A stretch of 64,000 nt of DNA, taken from assembly GCF_000255655.1 (NCBI RefSeq), contig NZ_JH636434.1:478896-542895 (forward strand), written 5' to 3'. Below, piece after piece: positions 54,347 through 63,968 of the stretch. Source of the stretch: Schlesneria paludicola DSM 18645 (lineage in GTDB: Bacteria; Planctomycetota; Planctomycetia; Planctomycetales; Planctomycetaceae). The notes beneath the pieces were generated by a model, which worked only from the letters and a program-made list of their open reading frames with translations, ran no database searches and was not told where the DNA came from. Numbering within the stretch: position 1 is the stretch's first letter; each line of letters starts with the position of its first letter. Made by a program: the position numbers and the translations under genes.

Positions 54347-55102
54347 ATGTCGAATCTTCAAGGGAAAACAGCTCTCGTCACGGGAGCATCCAAGGGAATT
54401 GGTGCGGGGATTGCCAAGGAGCTGGCGTCAGCCGGAGCATCGGTTGTCGTGAACTACGCGACCGATCAGGAGGGCGCGGATTCCGTCGTTCGCGAGATCA
54501 CGGCAGCAGGCGGTCGCGCCGTGGCGATTCAAGGAGACATCGCGAAGGCCGCCGATGTCGTGCATCTCTTCCATCAAATGCGAATTGCTGTCGGACCGCT
54601 CGACATCCTGGTCAATAACGCCGGGGTCTACGGAGTTATGCCGATTCACGAACTCACGGAAGACGAGTTCCATCGAGAAATGAATGTGAATGTCCTCGGG
54701 CCGTTGCTGGTGATTAAGGAATCGCTCAACGACTTCGGTCCCAATGGTGGAAGCATCATCAACATTGGCTCCGGGGCATCAACATCCTATCCGGCTGGTT
54801 ATTCGATCTACTCTGCTACGAAGGCCGGACTTGATGCCGTGACGGGCGTCTTGGCGAAGGAGCTGGCTCCGCGAAAAATTCGGGTGAACTCTGTCAATCC
54901 CGGTGCCACTCTCAGCGAGGGCACACGTGCTGCCGGGTTGTATGGACTCGGCAACAACATTGAGAAACAGCTTGTCAGTATGACGCCCCTGGGGCGAATT
55001 GGCACACCCATCGACATCGGCAAGATCGTCGTTTTCATGGCCTCAGACGATTCGTATTGGCTGACCGGCGAACACATCCTCGCGTCCGGTGGATTGCGAT
55101 AG
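54347..55102 (+). CDS. SDR family oxidoreductase, glucose dehydrogenase-like
   Basis: 251 aa with a strong ribosome site (AGGAGG). Motifs: GASKGIG (13-19), [11 protein letters not shown], catalytic Ser in INIGSGAS, Tyr/Lys in [10 protein letters not shown], and LASGGL at the end. The Asn-Tyr in [13 protein letters not shown] after beta-2 suggests NADP(H). Close in pattern to glucose 1-dehydrogenase/3-oxoacyl-ACP reductase members, so the substrate is uncertain. It lies between the ECF sigma and a DUF1330 gene, in a plausible operon. Confidence 0.94.
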   Translation: MSNLQGKTALVTGASKGIGAGIAKELASAGASVVVNYATDQEGADSVVREITAAGGRAVAIQGDIAKAADVVHLFHQMRIAVGPLDILVNNAGVYGVMPIHELTEDEFHREMNVNVLGPLLVIKESLNDFGPNGGSIINIGSGASTSYPAGYSIYSATKAGLDAVTGVLAKELAPRKIRVNSVNPGATLSEGTRAAGLYGLGNNIEKQLVSMTPLGRIGTPIDIGKIVVFMASDDSYWLTGEHILASGGLR

Positions 55103-55125
55103 TCCCATTTTCCAAGGATCAAAGA

Positions 55126-55413
55126 ATGTCCGCTTACATCGTGTTCATGCGAGAGAAAACACTCAATCAATCGGAGCTTGAGGCCTACTGGAGCAAGGTG
55201 CAATCGACGATGCAGGGCTATTCGCTCAAAGTGCTGGCCGCTTACGGTCGCCATCAGACACTCGAGGGGCCGGATGTGGAAGGGGTCGTCATCGCCGAGT
55301 TTCCGACGCTCGAAGAAGCCCGCGAATGGTACGACAGCCCCGCCTATCAGGAAGCCGCGAAGCACCGATTTCATGGAGCAGTCTATCGCGGATTAATCGT
55401 CGACGGCGTCTAG
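55126..55413 (+). CDS. DUF1330 family protein
   Basis: 95 aa from the ATG at 55126 with AAGGA upstream, 23 bp after the SDR stop. DUF1330 pattern: MSAYIVFMREKTLNQSELEA, VVIAEFPTLEEAREWYDSP, YQEAAKHR. A dimeric ferredoxin-like fold (ABM-related) of unknown activity. The tight spacing suggests co-transcription with the SDR gene. Confidence 0.92.
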   Translation: MSAYIVFMREKTLNQSELEAYWSKVQSTMQGYSLKVLAAYGRHQTLEGPDVEGVVIAEFPTLEEAREWYDSPAYQEAAKHRFHGAVYRGLIVDGV

Positions 55414-55588
55414 TTTCAGCCGTTTCGGACGCCTTTCACGGCTCGAAGAGAGAGGGAGAGGCACAATTTCCCGGGTTCATTGGATTCCGCAGTGCATTGA
55501 TCAGAGCGACCCTTCCGTTTGCCGCGGGAAAATGAGCCAGTTCCCGGCCTGTGAACAGCTACCACTTCGACTTTCTGAAAGCCGCAAC

Positions 55589-56077
55589 ATGAAATCTCTG
55601 TTCTCGCTAATTGTCCTGCCCCTCTTCGGTCTGTGTCTTTTGGGTGATGAACCCAAATGCGACGATTCCCAAGGGAAAGCGGTTGAGCAAGCTTTGGAGT
55701 CATTCGTCGGGACGTGGAGGATCGTCACTGCACAGCCGACGGGTGTGACGAAGGACGCGGAGAAGTTGGTCTTTCGCAAGGACGGGACTTATGCCGCGCT
55801 GGACAAGAAAGACCACGAACTCTGGGCCGGCACTTACGACATTGATCCGACAGCCAAACCGAAAATTTGGGATCACCGTTCAATTGATGCGCAGAAGAGC
55901 GGCGGCGATGTCTTGGGAATTTACGAGCTCGACGGCAACAACCTGAACGTTTCCTGTGTGGTTGGCACCTGGAAGGAAAAGCAATGGACCGGAAAGCCTC
56001 GTCCAACTGCGTTCACGCTACCCACTGCCGACGCTGTTTTGGAGCTTCGGCGCGTGACGACCACCGGCAAGGAGTGA
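55589..56077 (+). CDS. TIGR03067 domain protein, exported
   Basis: 162 aa from the ATG at 55589, giving a signal peptide SLFSLIVLPLFGLCLLG (possible lipobox at LCLLGD is weak). The body has the TIGR03067 planctomycete/verrucomicrobial pattern: ALESFVGTWRIVTAQPTG, KLVFRKDGTYAA, KPKIWDHRSID, GIYELDGNNLNVSC, RPTAF. Role unknown. It is 175 bp after the DUF1330 gene on the same strand. Confidence 0.92.
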   Translation: MKSLFSLIVLPLFGLCLLGDEPKCDDSQGKAVEQALESFVGTWRIVTAQPTGVTKDAEKLVFRKDGTYAALDKKDHELWAGTYDIDPTAKPKIWDHRSIDAQKSGGDVLGIYELDGNNLNVSCVVGTWKEKQWTGKPRPTAFTLPTADAVLELRRVTTTGKE

Positions 56078-56280
56078 GTTCGATGTCGTGCTATTGGGGG
56101 CCGTCTGGTTTGTTCGTGAATGAAGTCTTAAATTTCTCCATTTCCCCGGTACCGTTCAGTGCCCAAGCAATTTGATCAGGATCGAACGGAGGCGTTGCCA
56201 TTGCATGGGAAAGTCTCTGCAACTGGCAATTCCGGGTAATCGCTACGGTTTGACAATCCCCCATCCGACTCGATAATTGG

Positions 56281-56523
56281 GAGATTGTGATTCGTGTGCT
56301 GGGAAGCCAAGCGTTCACCGCAGGATTGTCGAGTCCTCACGACTTGATAGATTCCGCAGCAATGACGGACATCGGCTTCAATTGGTATCTCAATCAATTT
56401 GTGCGGCTGGCATTCGATTGGCAACACGCGATGTATGCGTCGCCCGTTCTCTTGAACGTACAGAAGGATTTGAGATCAAATAAGAACGATCTCTTCTGAG
56501 TCAGATGCCAACTCTATTTCTGA
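56281..56523 (+). pseudogene. 3' remnant of an OprP-like porin gene
   Basis: In frame from 56281 the protein reads QAFTAGLSSPHDLID, then DIGFNWYLNQFVRLAFDWQ and HAMYASPV, aligning with the last 70 residues of the intact porin at 8596-10440 (LVDIGLNWYLNKFVKVYFDW, EHAMFGSPV). At the end DLF is followed by TGA and then VRCQLYF and a stop; the intact gene has DLFWIRTQIYF, so a Trp codon TGG has become TGA at 56497. The rest of the gene upstream is missing. Confidence 0.85.
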
Positions 56524-56967
56524 TTGATTCAGTGACGAGCAAGCCCTCGTACGAACGTCAGAATGACTTCGATGAGGCATAAGACGTCAAGTCGCAAAAC
56601 CGCGAATGCCGAATTCATATCGTGTCGTTGACTCTCCCGTCCGTCCGAATCGGCTGCTTTGCTTCCTTCTGCCCATTGCGAGTGCCAATGGCGGGTCGAT
56701 TCGCAAAAGCGTAGATCAAGTGAGCATCCCTCATCCGGTCGTTCCCCCCGTTGATGGCCCACAGAATGGAAAGGCATCCAAACGTCGATTCGGGATCGAA
56801 CTGCTCGGCGCGCCCCGGAAGTGGAATGGCCTGCCGCATGGACGTCATTCATGCCTGAGCGAGCCGCGACGGAAATCTTACGGAGCTTGTGACTTTCGCT
56901 TCCTCGAGTTTCATCGCTACGCTAGTCGAGTCGGCAAAGTTCGTGGGGCATCGCGTTGAGAGAACTT
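56524..56967. other. Intergenic, nothing recognised
   Basis: About 440 bp between the porin remnant and the DUF1501-SUMF1 gene. Frames on both strands lack recognisable motifs and no promoter was identified. Confidence 0.3.
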
Positions 56968-59196
56968 ATGAGTCAGTCGCGTATTTCGAAATTCCCAATT
57001 TCGACGGATGGCTCACCAAACCCACTCCGTCGGGCGATGCTTCAGCAAATTGCTGCGGGCGTGATTTGCCTCCCCGGGTTGACGTTGCCCACCGGAGCGT
57101 TTGGTTCGAACTCGTTGGCCAACGGTCGCAGCGCGCGGGTCGGCAAAGCGAAGTCGATCATCTTCGTTTCGCTGTTTGGTGGCCCCCCACATCAAGACAC
57201 ATTCGACCTTAAGGATACCGCACCGTCCGAGATTCGGGGCGAGTTTCAATCGATCGCAACATCGCTCGACGGATTTCGAATTTGTGAATATCTGCCCAAG
57301 CTGGCACGCTTGGCTCACCTCTATACCGTCATCCGCTCGGTGACACATGAAGACAACGCGCACGAATCCGCGTTCTATTCATTGATGACCGGTTGGCCGC
57401 ATCCGCAGCCCAATACCAATGCACGCCCCACGACCGCCGACTACCCCAACTACGGCGTCGTGTTGGAACAAATTTGTCCGCCTCAGAACCCGGTGCCGGG
57501 GTTTGTCATTGGAGGAGGAATTACGTCCGGCGGAATTGGGCAGACCGCAGGATTCCTTGATCGCAGTCGTGCGCCATTTCTGCTGCCTCAGGACGCCAAT
57601 CATCCTCACTTCGCCGTTCCCGAGTTCACATTGCGTGGGGAATCCAGTCTGGCTCGCTTCGCGCAGCGGCGGACTTTAGTTGAGCAATTCGACGAATTCT
57701 CTCGGTTGTCCGAAATGAAACCGGCACAGCAATTCTCGTCAATTCAATCGCGCGCGTTCGAGATGCTTGCCGCCAACAAGCTGTCCGCGGCGTTCGACGT
57801 GAGCCGGGAAACGATCGCGTGTCGCGAAGCGTACGGACGCAATCCGTTTGGACAGAATCTTCTAGTCGCGCGCAGGCTTGTCGAAGCAGGCGTCCCCATC
57901 GTTCAAGTCAATTGGCGCAACAAAGGGGACGGGGGACTCGATACACACTATGACAATTTCAACCAGTGCAAAGGGACCCTGTTGCCTCGACTCGATTCTT
58001 GTCTGTCATCTCTTTTGCTCGACCTGCACGAACGGGGGCTGCTCGACCAGACGATGGTGATCGCTGCGGGGGAATTTGGTCGAACGCCAAAAATCAATGA
58101 ACTGGCGGGACGCGATCACTGGGCTGGCTGCAATTCAATTCTGCTTGCGGGAGGCGGAATTCAATCGGGATTTATCTACGGTTCATCGGATAGAATCGGT
58201 GCCTATCCGGCCTCATCGCCCGTCGGACCGTGGGATATCCACGCCACGATGCTTCACTGTTACGGCGCCAATCTCGATGCCGTGGTCCACGATGCTGCGG
58301 GCCGCCCCCATCCCATCTGTAAAGGTACCCCGATCACCGCGGTCTTGAACGATTCTCGGGCGAATCCAATCCCCAACGAGCCCGTTTCCGTTACAAGTTT
58401 GTCGTCCCGAACGCCCTCATTGGGTCTCGCGGTGAGGTCCGATCCTGCGACGTTCCGCACGCAGGTCAATCCGATTGATGGCGCGATGTTGATGTTTGTC
58501 TCTGGCGGGCCGTTCATGATGGGCAGTGACGCCTATTCAAACGAATCGCCGCCCCATCCGGCCGAAGTCAGCTCGTTCTGGATGTCTCGAACGCATATTA
58601 CAAACTCCATGTACCGAAGTTTCGTCGCAACGACGGGCCATCGGCCTCAGGAGTTCTACAACCAGCATCTGATGGGATCGGCACTGTTTTACGGTGATGA
58701 TCAGCCAGCAGTGGGAGTTAGTTATGAGGATGCCGTCGCTTATTGCCGCTGGGCAGGTGGTCGACTACCGACGGAGGCGGAATGGGAATTTGCTGCGCGC
58801 GGATCAGACGGGCGCGAATACCCATGGGGGAACGAGCCACCAACAGCGGCGAGCGCCGTGTTCGGACGAACGGTTGGACATGGGGGGGCGTCTGCACCTG
58901 TGGGGACCACCAAAGATGACTGCAGTCCGTTTGGGATTCTGGACATGGCGGGAAATGTCATGGAGTGGTGCGCGGACTGGTTCGCACCGTACTCGACGGA
59001 GATCAGAACATTGGAACGTGATCCACGCGGGGGCGTGCAAGGCGTCAACCGAGTTGTCCGCGGAGGTTGCTGGGCCTACGAAGCCAGGTCTTTGCGGACG
59101 ACGGAGCGACTACAGCAGCCGCCACAACAGCGGTTGAACCTGATCGGTTTTCGAATCGTGCGGGACGCAACAAAAAACGAAGTTCCGCTTTCTTAA
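56968..59196 (+). CDS. DUF1501-SUMF1 fusion protein
   Basis: 742 aa from the ATG at 56968 (a TTG at 56956 is possible). The N-terminus resembles the export signal of DUF1501 proteins (PLRRAMLQQIAAGVICLPG). Residues about 50-445 are a DUF1501 domain: FVSLFGGPPHQDTFDLKD, VIRSVTHEDNAHESAFY, AAGEFGRTPKIN, GRDHWAGCNS. Residues about 495-735 are a formylglycine-generating-enzyme-like (SUMF1) domain: FMMGSDAYSNESPPHP, GGRLPTEAEWEFAARG, YPWGNEP, NVMEWCADW, FRIVRD. The paired catalytic Cys of true FGE near the C-terminus are absent (GGCWAYEARSLR). DUF1501 proteins are alkaline-phosphatase-fold relatives common in planctomycetes, usually stand-alone and paired with DUF1553/DUF1549 cytochromes; none is adjacent. 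Confidence 0.9.
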   Translation: MSQSRISKFPISTDGSPNPLRRAMLQQIAAGVICLPGLTLPTGAFGSNSLANGRSARVGKAKSIIFVSLFGGPPHQDTFDLKDTAPSEIRGEFQSIATSLDGFRICEYLPKLARLAHLYTVIRSVTHEDNAHESAFYSLMTGWPHPQPNTNARPTTADYPNYGVVLEQICPPQNPVPGFVIGGGITSGGIGQTAGFLDRSRAPFLLPQDANHPHFAVPEFTLRGESSLARFAQRRTLVEQFDEFSRLSEMKPAQQFSSIQSRAFEMLAANKLSAAFDVSRETIACREAYGRNPFGQNLLVARRLVEAGVPIVQVNWRNKGDGGLDTHYDNFNQCKGTLLPRLDSCLSSLLLDLHERGLLDQTMVIAAGEFGRTPKINELAGRDHWAGCNSILLAGGGIQSGFIYGSSDRIGAYPASSPVGPWDIHATMLHCYGANLDAVVHDAAGRPHPICKGTPITAVLNDSRANPIPNEPVSVTSLSSRTPSLGLAVRSDPATFRTQVNPIDGAMLMFVSGGPFMMGSDAYSNESPPHPAEVSSFWMSRTHITNSMYRSFVATTGHRPQEFYNQHLMGSALFYGDDQPAVGVSYEDAVAYCRWAGGRLPTEAEWEFAARGSDGREYPWGNEPPTAASAVFGRTVGHGGASAPVGTTKDDCSPFGILDMAGNVMEWCADWFAPYSTEIRTLERDPRGGVQGVNRVVRGGCWAYEARSLRTTERLQQPPQQRLNLIGFRIVRDATKNEVPLS

Positions 59197-59758
59197 GACC
59201 ACATGGGCAACACGTCTGACGTTCGCTTTAGGAATCGCTTGCGCTTCAAGTTCACCGCAAAATCGAAGAGGTGACGGAAACGGTCCTGCATTTTGCCTGC
59301 CACCTGCGCATCATCAGATTCGTCAAATCCCGCATAACTGACGCAAGTAATATAGTTGCCCAGACTCCAATTCCCGGTTAACTAGCAGCGCGCGGGTCGT
59401 CGAAATTGCTCCGACACCCTGTTGTCGAAAATCACGCCTCATCAAGGCGAACCAAGCGTCACCCGCGTTGGATCAATATTTCACAAGTGTTGAACTGCGT
59501 TTCACTTGAGTATCAGACGTGATCTCGGTCGACCCGATTCTCGAAATTGCTCGCAGAATTCTGTGTTGCTGAAGCGGCCAGCGACGATCGACGGAGGCAC
59601 GCAAATGCGGGTGATGCGGACACAACGAGGTCGCACACCGTCCAATTGAAGGTTTTGGGGAAATCGCGCGGGCGTTGAGATTCGAGACGGACCAATTGAT
59701 TTGGCGTCTGTGGCTTCGTGTTGGCGTCGTCACCCGTCACCTCGTATCATGCACGGGA
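59197..59758. other. Intergenic 3' of the DUF1501-SUMF1 gene
   Basis: About 560 bp with no gene-like frame recognised. It leads to the hairpin at 59759. Confidence 0.3.
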
Positions 59759-59780
59759 CAAGACGTCCCACGACGTCTTG
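59759..59780. promoter_or_regulatory. Perfect 9-bp inverted repeat upstream of the kinase gene
   Basis: CAAGACGTC-CCAC-GACGTCTTG, 56 bp before the kinase start. It could be an operator or a leader hairpin; no T-tract follows. Confidence 0.5.
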
Positions 59781-59836
59781 GTGATGAGCCTGGTACATGG
59801 TGTGTCTAACAGAATGAGAGTGAGAAGGCTGCCTTC

Positions 59837-62269
59837 ATGTCGAGTGGCGACCTACAGTTCGAGGATCTGCAGGATCTTGTCGGACGCGAACTTGACGGGC
59901 GTTACGTCCTCGAAAAATTCATCGATCGAGGCGGCTATGGGGCCGTGTACCGGGGAAATGACAAGAAATTCAATCAGTCTGTGGCCATCAAGGTCGGACT
60001 GTCGTCGCGCGAGTTCATGAAAGAAGCGCGACTTGCGGCCGAAGTGAAGCACAATCACATCGTCCAGGTCAGCGATTTCGGCAGCGACAAAGGGATTGCC
60101 TATCTTGTCATGGAGTTTCTTCATGGCGAAGACCTCGAAAAGCTGTTCAAGAAACAAGGCTCGCGGCTCAGTCCCGAGCAACTTCGTAAATTTGTGAACG
60201 AAGTCGGTGACGCGCTGGCTTATGCGCATGCCGATCAACTGATCCATCGTGATTTGAAACCACGAAACATCATTCTCCGCGAGCACGTCAGCAAAGCTGG
60301 AACGTCAACTGGAAATAGCAAGTTCGTGCTGCTGGACTTCGGAATCGCGGCAAAACTCGATTCGGAAGGAACTCAGCGTAATCGCACTCAGGACGGCGCC
60401 GGAACCGTCGAATACATGGCACCCGAACTTCTTGGCCGGGAACCGCGCGCCACGCCGCAGTCCGACATTTATGCGTTCGGCGTGATTCTCTATCAGATGT
60501 TGACGGGCCAGGTTCCATTTCCGCAAGCCGACACGTCCCATATGGCGCTTGCCGAATGTTTGAACGCCATTTGCCGCTCCGCGCCGCCTCCCTTTCGTGA
60601 CGTGGCTCCAGACCGACACCATCCGCCCGCGATTGAAACGCTGGTAATGCAGTGTCTGGAGAAGGATCCCGCACGCCGTCCCGCCAGCATGAGCGAAGTG
60701 CGTGAGCGATATCTCGAAGCGCACGACCGTGCGCAAAAGCGTCCGGTGACCGCCAAGAAGGTGACCCGCAACCTCGTCAACACGATCCGTCCAACGGATC
60801 TGATTGACGATGGCGAAGACGACGACGAACTTGAGCCGGCGGTTGTCCAGACGCTGGTGCGGACACCACCGCCTCGCAGTTCGGGTCTTGGTCCCTGGTT
60901 GTTCCTGCTGTTCGCGGCGCTCTGTGGTGGCGGATGGTATGCGTACAAGCAAATCACGATTCCGCCTGCCTCGGTGTCGCTGACAAATGACGCGGGAAAC
61001 GAAATCAGTCCCGACACCCCCGTCCTGATCGAAGCCGGAACGAGCGTCAAGCTAACGTACATTGTCGATCTTCATCGCAACGCGCCGCTCGATTTCGAAG
61101 TGGCCGAGAAGCCGCAGGGCGTCGACGTGGCATTGACGAATGGCCCCCTGCCTGGAACGTCGCAGTATGTGACAATTTCCGTCACCGACCTGAATCCCAA
61201 AATCATTGAGCCACTTCCGATCGTGTTGCGGGCCTACGAGCCAGGGGGTTCGAAGTCGTGGGAACGTCACGTCAAAATCTCGATCGGTCGACCGTCCCTG
61301 TCCTGGTGGCCGACAGAACTGAACAAGCTCAAATTCAGCGAATCTCCCGATTCGCGCCGGGTCAAATTGGGCGGTAAGATCTTCGCCACGATCATTCAGC
61401 GTGATGTCGCTGGCCATTCGGTTCGCTTTCGCTTGATACCCGCGAAACGAATCGACGACCGAAGCGTCGACACGTTTTACATCATGGAACGGCTCGTCAC
61501 GAATCAGATGTTCAACGAATTCGCCAAAGAAAACGTCGATTTCGAGCTGACGCCGCGAAAGCCCGATGAACGAACTTGGGAGAGAACAGACCTGACCGAA
61601 AGTCCGGTCACCGACATCTGCGTTCTTGAAGCTCAAAAGTTTGCCTGGTGGCTCGGAGGACCTCAGATTGCCACGCTACCGTCGACGCTGGAATGGGAAC
61701 TCGCGGCGGGCTACCGAGACTTTATCCGGATCATCAAAGAGAAAAACGGCGAGACTTCAATCGAGAATATCGGCGACGACAAGCTTCGTGATTTCAAGCG
61801 AGTGAAATTCGAAGGTCATCCCCTCGGCGCGACAGCTTGGATTGGCGTAGGCCCGACTCTAGGACTGTACCAGGATGTCGATGGCGAACAGTTGAATGAG
61901 AGATCCCCCTACGGATGCCTTTTCCCACCGCTTCCCGATGGACGTCGCGCCATCGAATTCACAAGTAGCCTCAATAATACACTCAGCTTCAAAACCTCCG
62001 ATCTGCGGATCATCTGTCAGCACGGAATTCCCAATCAACACGATCCCGTCTTGAAGGACTATTCCGCCGTGATGCGTGGTGCCAAAGAGGCCACGGACGA
62101 AAAAGAGATTCAATGGGTGACGGAATATCAGGGCTCGCTGAAGATCAAGACGGATAGTGACCTCACCGATGAAGTCGGCGAATGTCCACTTCGCGTGATC
62201 GATCGACCTGACGGTCGCAAGTCCTCCTGGAGCTTCCGGGTGGTCCTGTTGCCCGATATCTCGCCTTGA
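59837..62269 (+). CDS. Membrane Ser/Thr kinase with degenerate SUMF1-like domain
   Basis: 810 aa. Kinase domain at about 22-290: RGGYGAVYRGNDKKF, VAIKV lysine, HRDLKPRNIIL, LDFGIAAKLD, MAPELLG. A Pro/charged linker leads to a membrane helix at about 350-372 (LGPWLFLLFAALCGGGWYAY). The extracytoplasmic part has an Ig-like beta region (about 378-500), then a domain with SUMF1 features (YIMERLVTNQMFNEFAKE, SPVTDICVLEAQKFAWWLG, LPSTLEWELAAG) but without the FGE calcium and cysteine residues, so probably a sensor. It lies 640 bp downstream of the DUF1501-SUMF1 gene. Confidence 0.92.
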   Translation: MSSGDLQFEDLQDLVGRELDGRYVLEKFIDRGGYGAVYRGNDKKFNQSVAIKVGLSSREFMKEARLAAEVKHNHIVQVSDFGSDKGIAYLVMEFLHGEDLEKLFKKQGSRLSPEQLRKFVNEVGDALAYAHADQLIHRDLKPRNIILREHVSKAGTSTGNSKFVLLDFGIAAKLDSEGTQRNRTQDGAGTVEYMAPELLGREPRATPQSDIYAFGVILYQMLTGQVPFPQADTSHMALAECLNAICRSAPPPFRDVAPDRHHPPAIETLVMQCLEKDPARRPASMSEVRERYLEAHDRAQKRPVTAKKVTRNLVNTIRPTDLIDDGEDDDELEPAVVQTLVRTPPPRSSGLGPWLFLLFAALCGGGWYAYKQITIPPASVSLTNDAGNEISPDTPVLIEAGTSVKLTYIVDLHRNAPLDFEVAEKPQGVDVALTNGPLPGTSQYVTISVTDLNPKIIEPLPIVLRAYEPGGSKSWERHVKISIGRPSLSWWPTELNKLKFSESPDSRRVKLGGKIFATIIQRDVAGHSVRFRLIPAKRIDDRSVDTFYIMERLVTNQMFNEFAKENVDFELTPRKPDERTWERTDLTESPVTDICVLEAQKFAWWLGGPQIATLPSTLEWELAAGYRDFIRIIKEKNGETSIENIGDDKLRDFKRVKFEGHPLGATAWIGVGPTLGLYQDVDGEQLNERSPYGCLFPPLPDGRRAIEFTSSLNNTLSFKTSDLRIICQHGIPNQHDPVLKDYSAVMRGAKEATDEKEIQWVTEYQGSLKIKTDSDLTDEVGECPLRVIDRPDGRKSSWSFRVVLLPDISP

Positions 62270-62323
62270 AAGCCGGCCTTTCCTGTGTCGGCAGAAATCG
62301 CCGACGCGAACATTCTGAGATCT

Positions 62324-62397
62324 TCGACTGGGAACTTCGGGATGCGTCGCGAACTTCTCGAATGTCGCGAGTGTCCCGAAATCAGAATCCCTGTCGA
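62324..62397. repeat. 74-bp interrupted palindrome 3' of the kinase gene
   Basis: Four nested complementary segments: TCGAC/GTCGA, GGGA/TCCC, TTCGGGA/TCCCGAA and TCGCGA/TCGCGA, around a 12-nt loop, 22 pairs in all with small internal loops. It starts 55 bp after the kinase stop. It could be a structured 3' end or small RNA; no T-tract follows. Confidence 0.55.
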
Positions 62398-62663
62398 TCG
62401 TCATCGTCGCCAGTGACGTGGGGACTTCCCGCGTCCATCATGCCGGTCGCAACGAATGAGGCTTGCTCATAAACGCGTAAGAAGGTCCGCCGGAATTTGT
62501 TTCCGGTGGCGCTGGCGGTTACAATCCACGGCTTGCCCGAATACGTTTTCATGAAATCGATCGGCCTTTCTCGTCGATGTGAACAGGGACAACCCTTTGT
62601 CCCAAGATTGGCCTTGTACGTGAACTTGCGTCTGTTCTCCTGAATTGTACTTGAAGGTTGACT
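62398..62663. other. Intergenic upstream of trpB
   Basis: About 265 bp, nothing recognised apart from AAGG just before the trpB ATG. No trp leader peptide or attenuator was identified. Confidence 0.3.
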
Positions 62664-63905
62664 ATGTCAGTTGCTTCGTCCAAAGCTCCGTCTTCAACGC
62701 TCGGCCCTGCGACGTCTCAAGTCCCCGACGCCGAAGGCCGGTTTGGAGAATTCGGACGACGGTTTGTCCCGGAAACTCTGATGCACGCTCTAGAAGAGCT
62801 CACAGTGGAGTATGCCAAGGCCAAAGCCGATCCAGAGTTCCAAAAGCAACTGGACGGATTGCTACGAACATTCGTCGGTCGCCCCAATCCTCTGTATTTC
62901 GCCGAGCGTTTGACCAAGGAATGTGGTGGAGCCCAGATCTACTTCAAACGTGAAGATTTGAATCATACGGGCGCTCACAAGATCAATAACACCATCGGTC
63001 AGACGCTGCTGACGCTTCGGATGGGAAAGAAACGAGTCATCGCGGAGACAGGTGCCGGACAGCATGGGGTCGCGACGGCCACCGCCTGTGCGCGATTCGG
63101 TTTGCCATGCGTCGTGTATATGGGTGAAGAAGACATTCGTCGACAGAAACTCAATGTCTTCATCATGCGCACCATGGGGGCCGAAGTACGACCGGTGACA
63201 AGTGGATCGCGGACGCTGCGTGATGCCATCAATGAAGCGATGCGTGACTGGATGGCGTCTGTCGACGACACGCATTACATCCTGGGCTCGGTCGTGGGGC
63301 CGCATCCGTTTCCCATGATCGTACGTGACTTTCAGTCGGTCATCGGACGTGAATCGCGAGCACAATGCCTGGAAACGACAGGACGCCTTCCCAGCGAAGT
63401 CGTGGCCTGCGTCGGGGGCGGCTCAAATTCAGCCGGGATGTTCTACCCGTTCGTCGACGATACGGATGTCGAACTGACCGGAGTGGAGCCCGGTGGACGC
63501 GGTCCCAAACCCGGTGATCACGCCGGTACGCTGTCGTACGGCAGTAAAGGGATCCTTCACGGCACCTATAGCTACGTCCTGCAGGATGCGGACGGTCAAA
63601 CATCCGATGTGCACTCCATTTCCGCGGGGCTCGACTATCCCGGTGTCGGGCCAGAGCACGCCTATTGGAAAGATACCGGTCGCGTGCGGTATCTCACCAT
63701 TGGCGACGAACAGGCACTCGCAACCGTCCGCCACGTGGCTCGGACCGAAGGGATCCTTCCCGCCCTCGAGAGTTCGCACGCCATTGCTTATGCCCTGGAT
63801 CGTGCCAAACAGCGGCCTGCGTCCGACATCATCGTGGTTTGTCTGTCGGGACGCGGAGATAAAGACGTCAACGAGGTGGCCCGCCTGACGGGACAAGAGC
63901 TCTAA
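62664..63905 (+). CDS. trpB: Tryptophan synthase beta chain
   Basis: 413 aa from the ATG at 62664 with AAGG upstream (a TTG at 62658 is less likely). TrpB1-type sequence: [23 protein letters not shown]-lysine in [40 protein letters not shown] for phosphate binding, and [10 protein letters not shown] at the end. It joins indole and serine to tryptophan, PLP-dependent, as an alpha2-beta2 complex with TrpA. A probable trpA start follows 63 bp downstream. Confidence 0.97.
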   Translation: MSVASSKAPSSTLGPATSQVPDAEGRFGEFGRRFVPETLMHALEELTVEYAKAKADPEFQKQLDGLLRTFVGRPNPLYFAERLTKECGGAQIYFKREDLNHTGAHKINNTIGQTLLTLRMGKKRVIAETGAGQHGVATATACARFGLPCVVYMGEEDIRRQKLNVFIMRTMGAEVRPVTSGSRTLRDAINEAMRDWMASVDDTHYILGSVVGPHPFPMIVRDFQSVIGRESRAQCLETTGRLPSEVVACVGGGSNSAGMFYPFVDDTDVELTGVEPGGRGPKPGDHAGTLSYGSKGILHGTYSYVLQDADGQTSDVHSISAGLDYPGVGPEHAYWKDTGRVRYLTIGDEQALATVRHVARTEGILPALESSHAIAYALDRAKQRPASDIIVVCLSGRGDKDVNEVARLTGQEL

Positions 63906-63968
63906 GAGACCTCGCCCGCCATTCGTCGAGACTCATTTTCAACACGCTCGAACTGCTGAAAGCCTACT

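Noticed and set aside
56091-56318. 75-codon minus-strand frame with the segment FDPDQIAWALNGTGEMEKF
   Set aside because: Protein-like ending but short, overlapping the porin remnant, with no recognised family or ribosome site.
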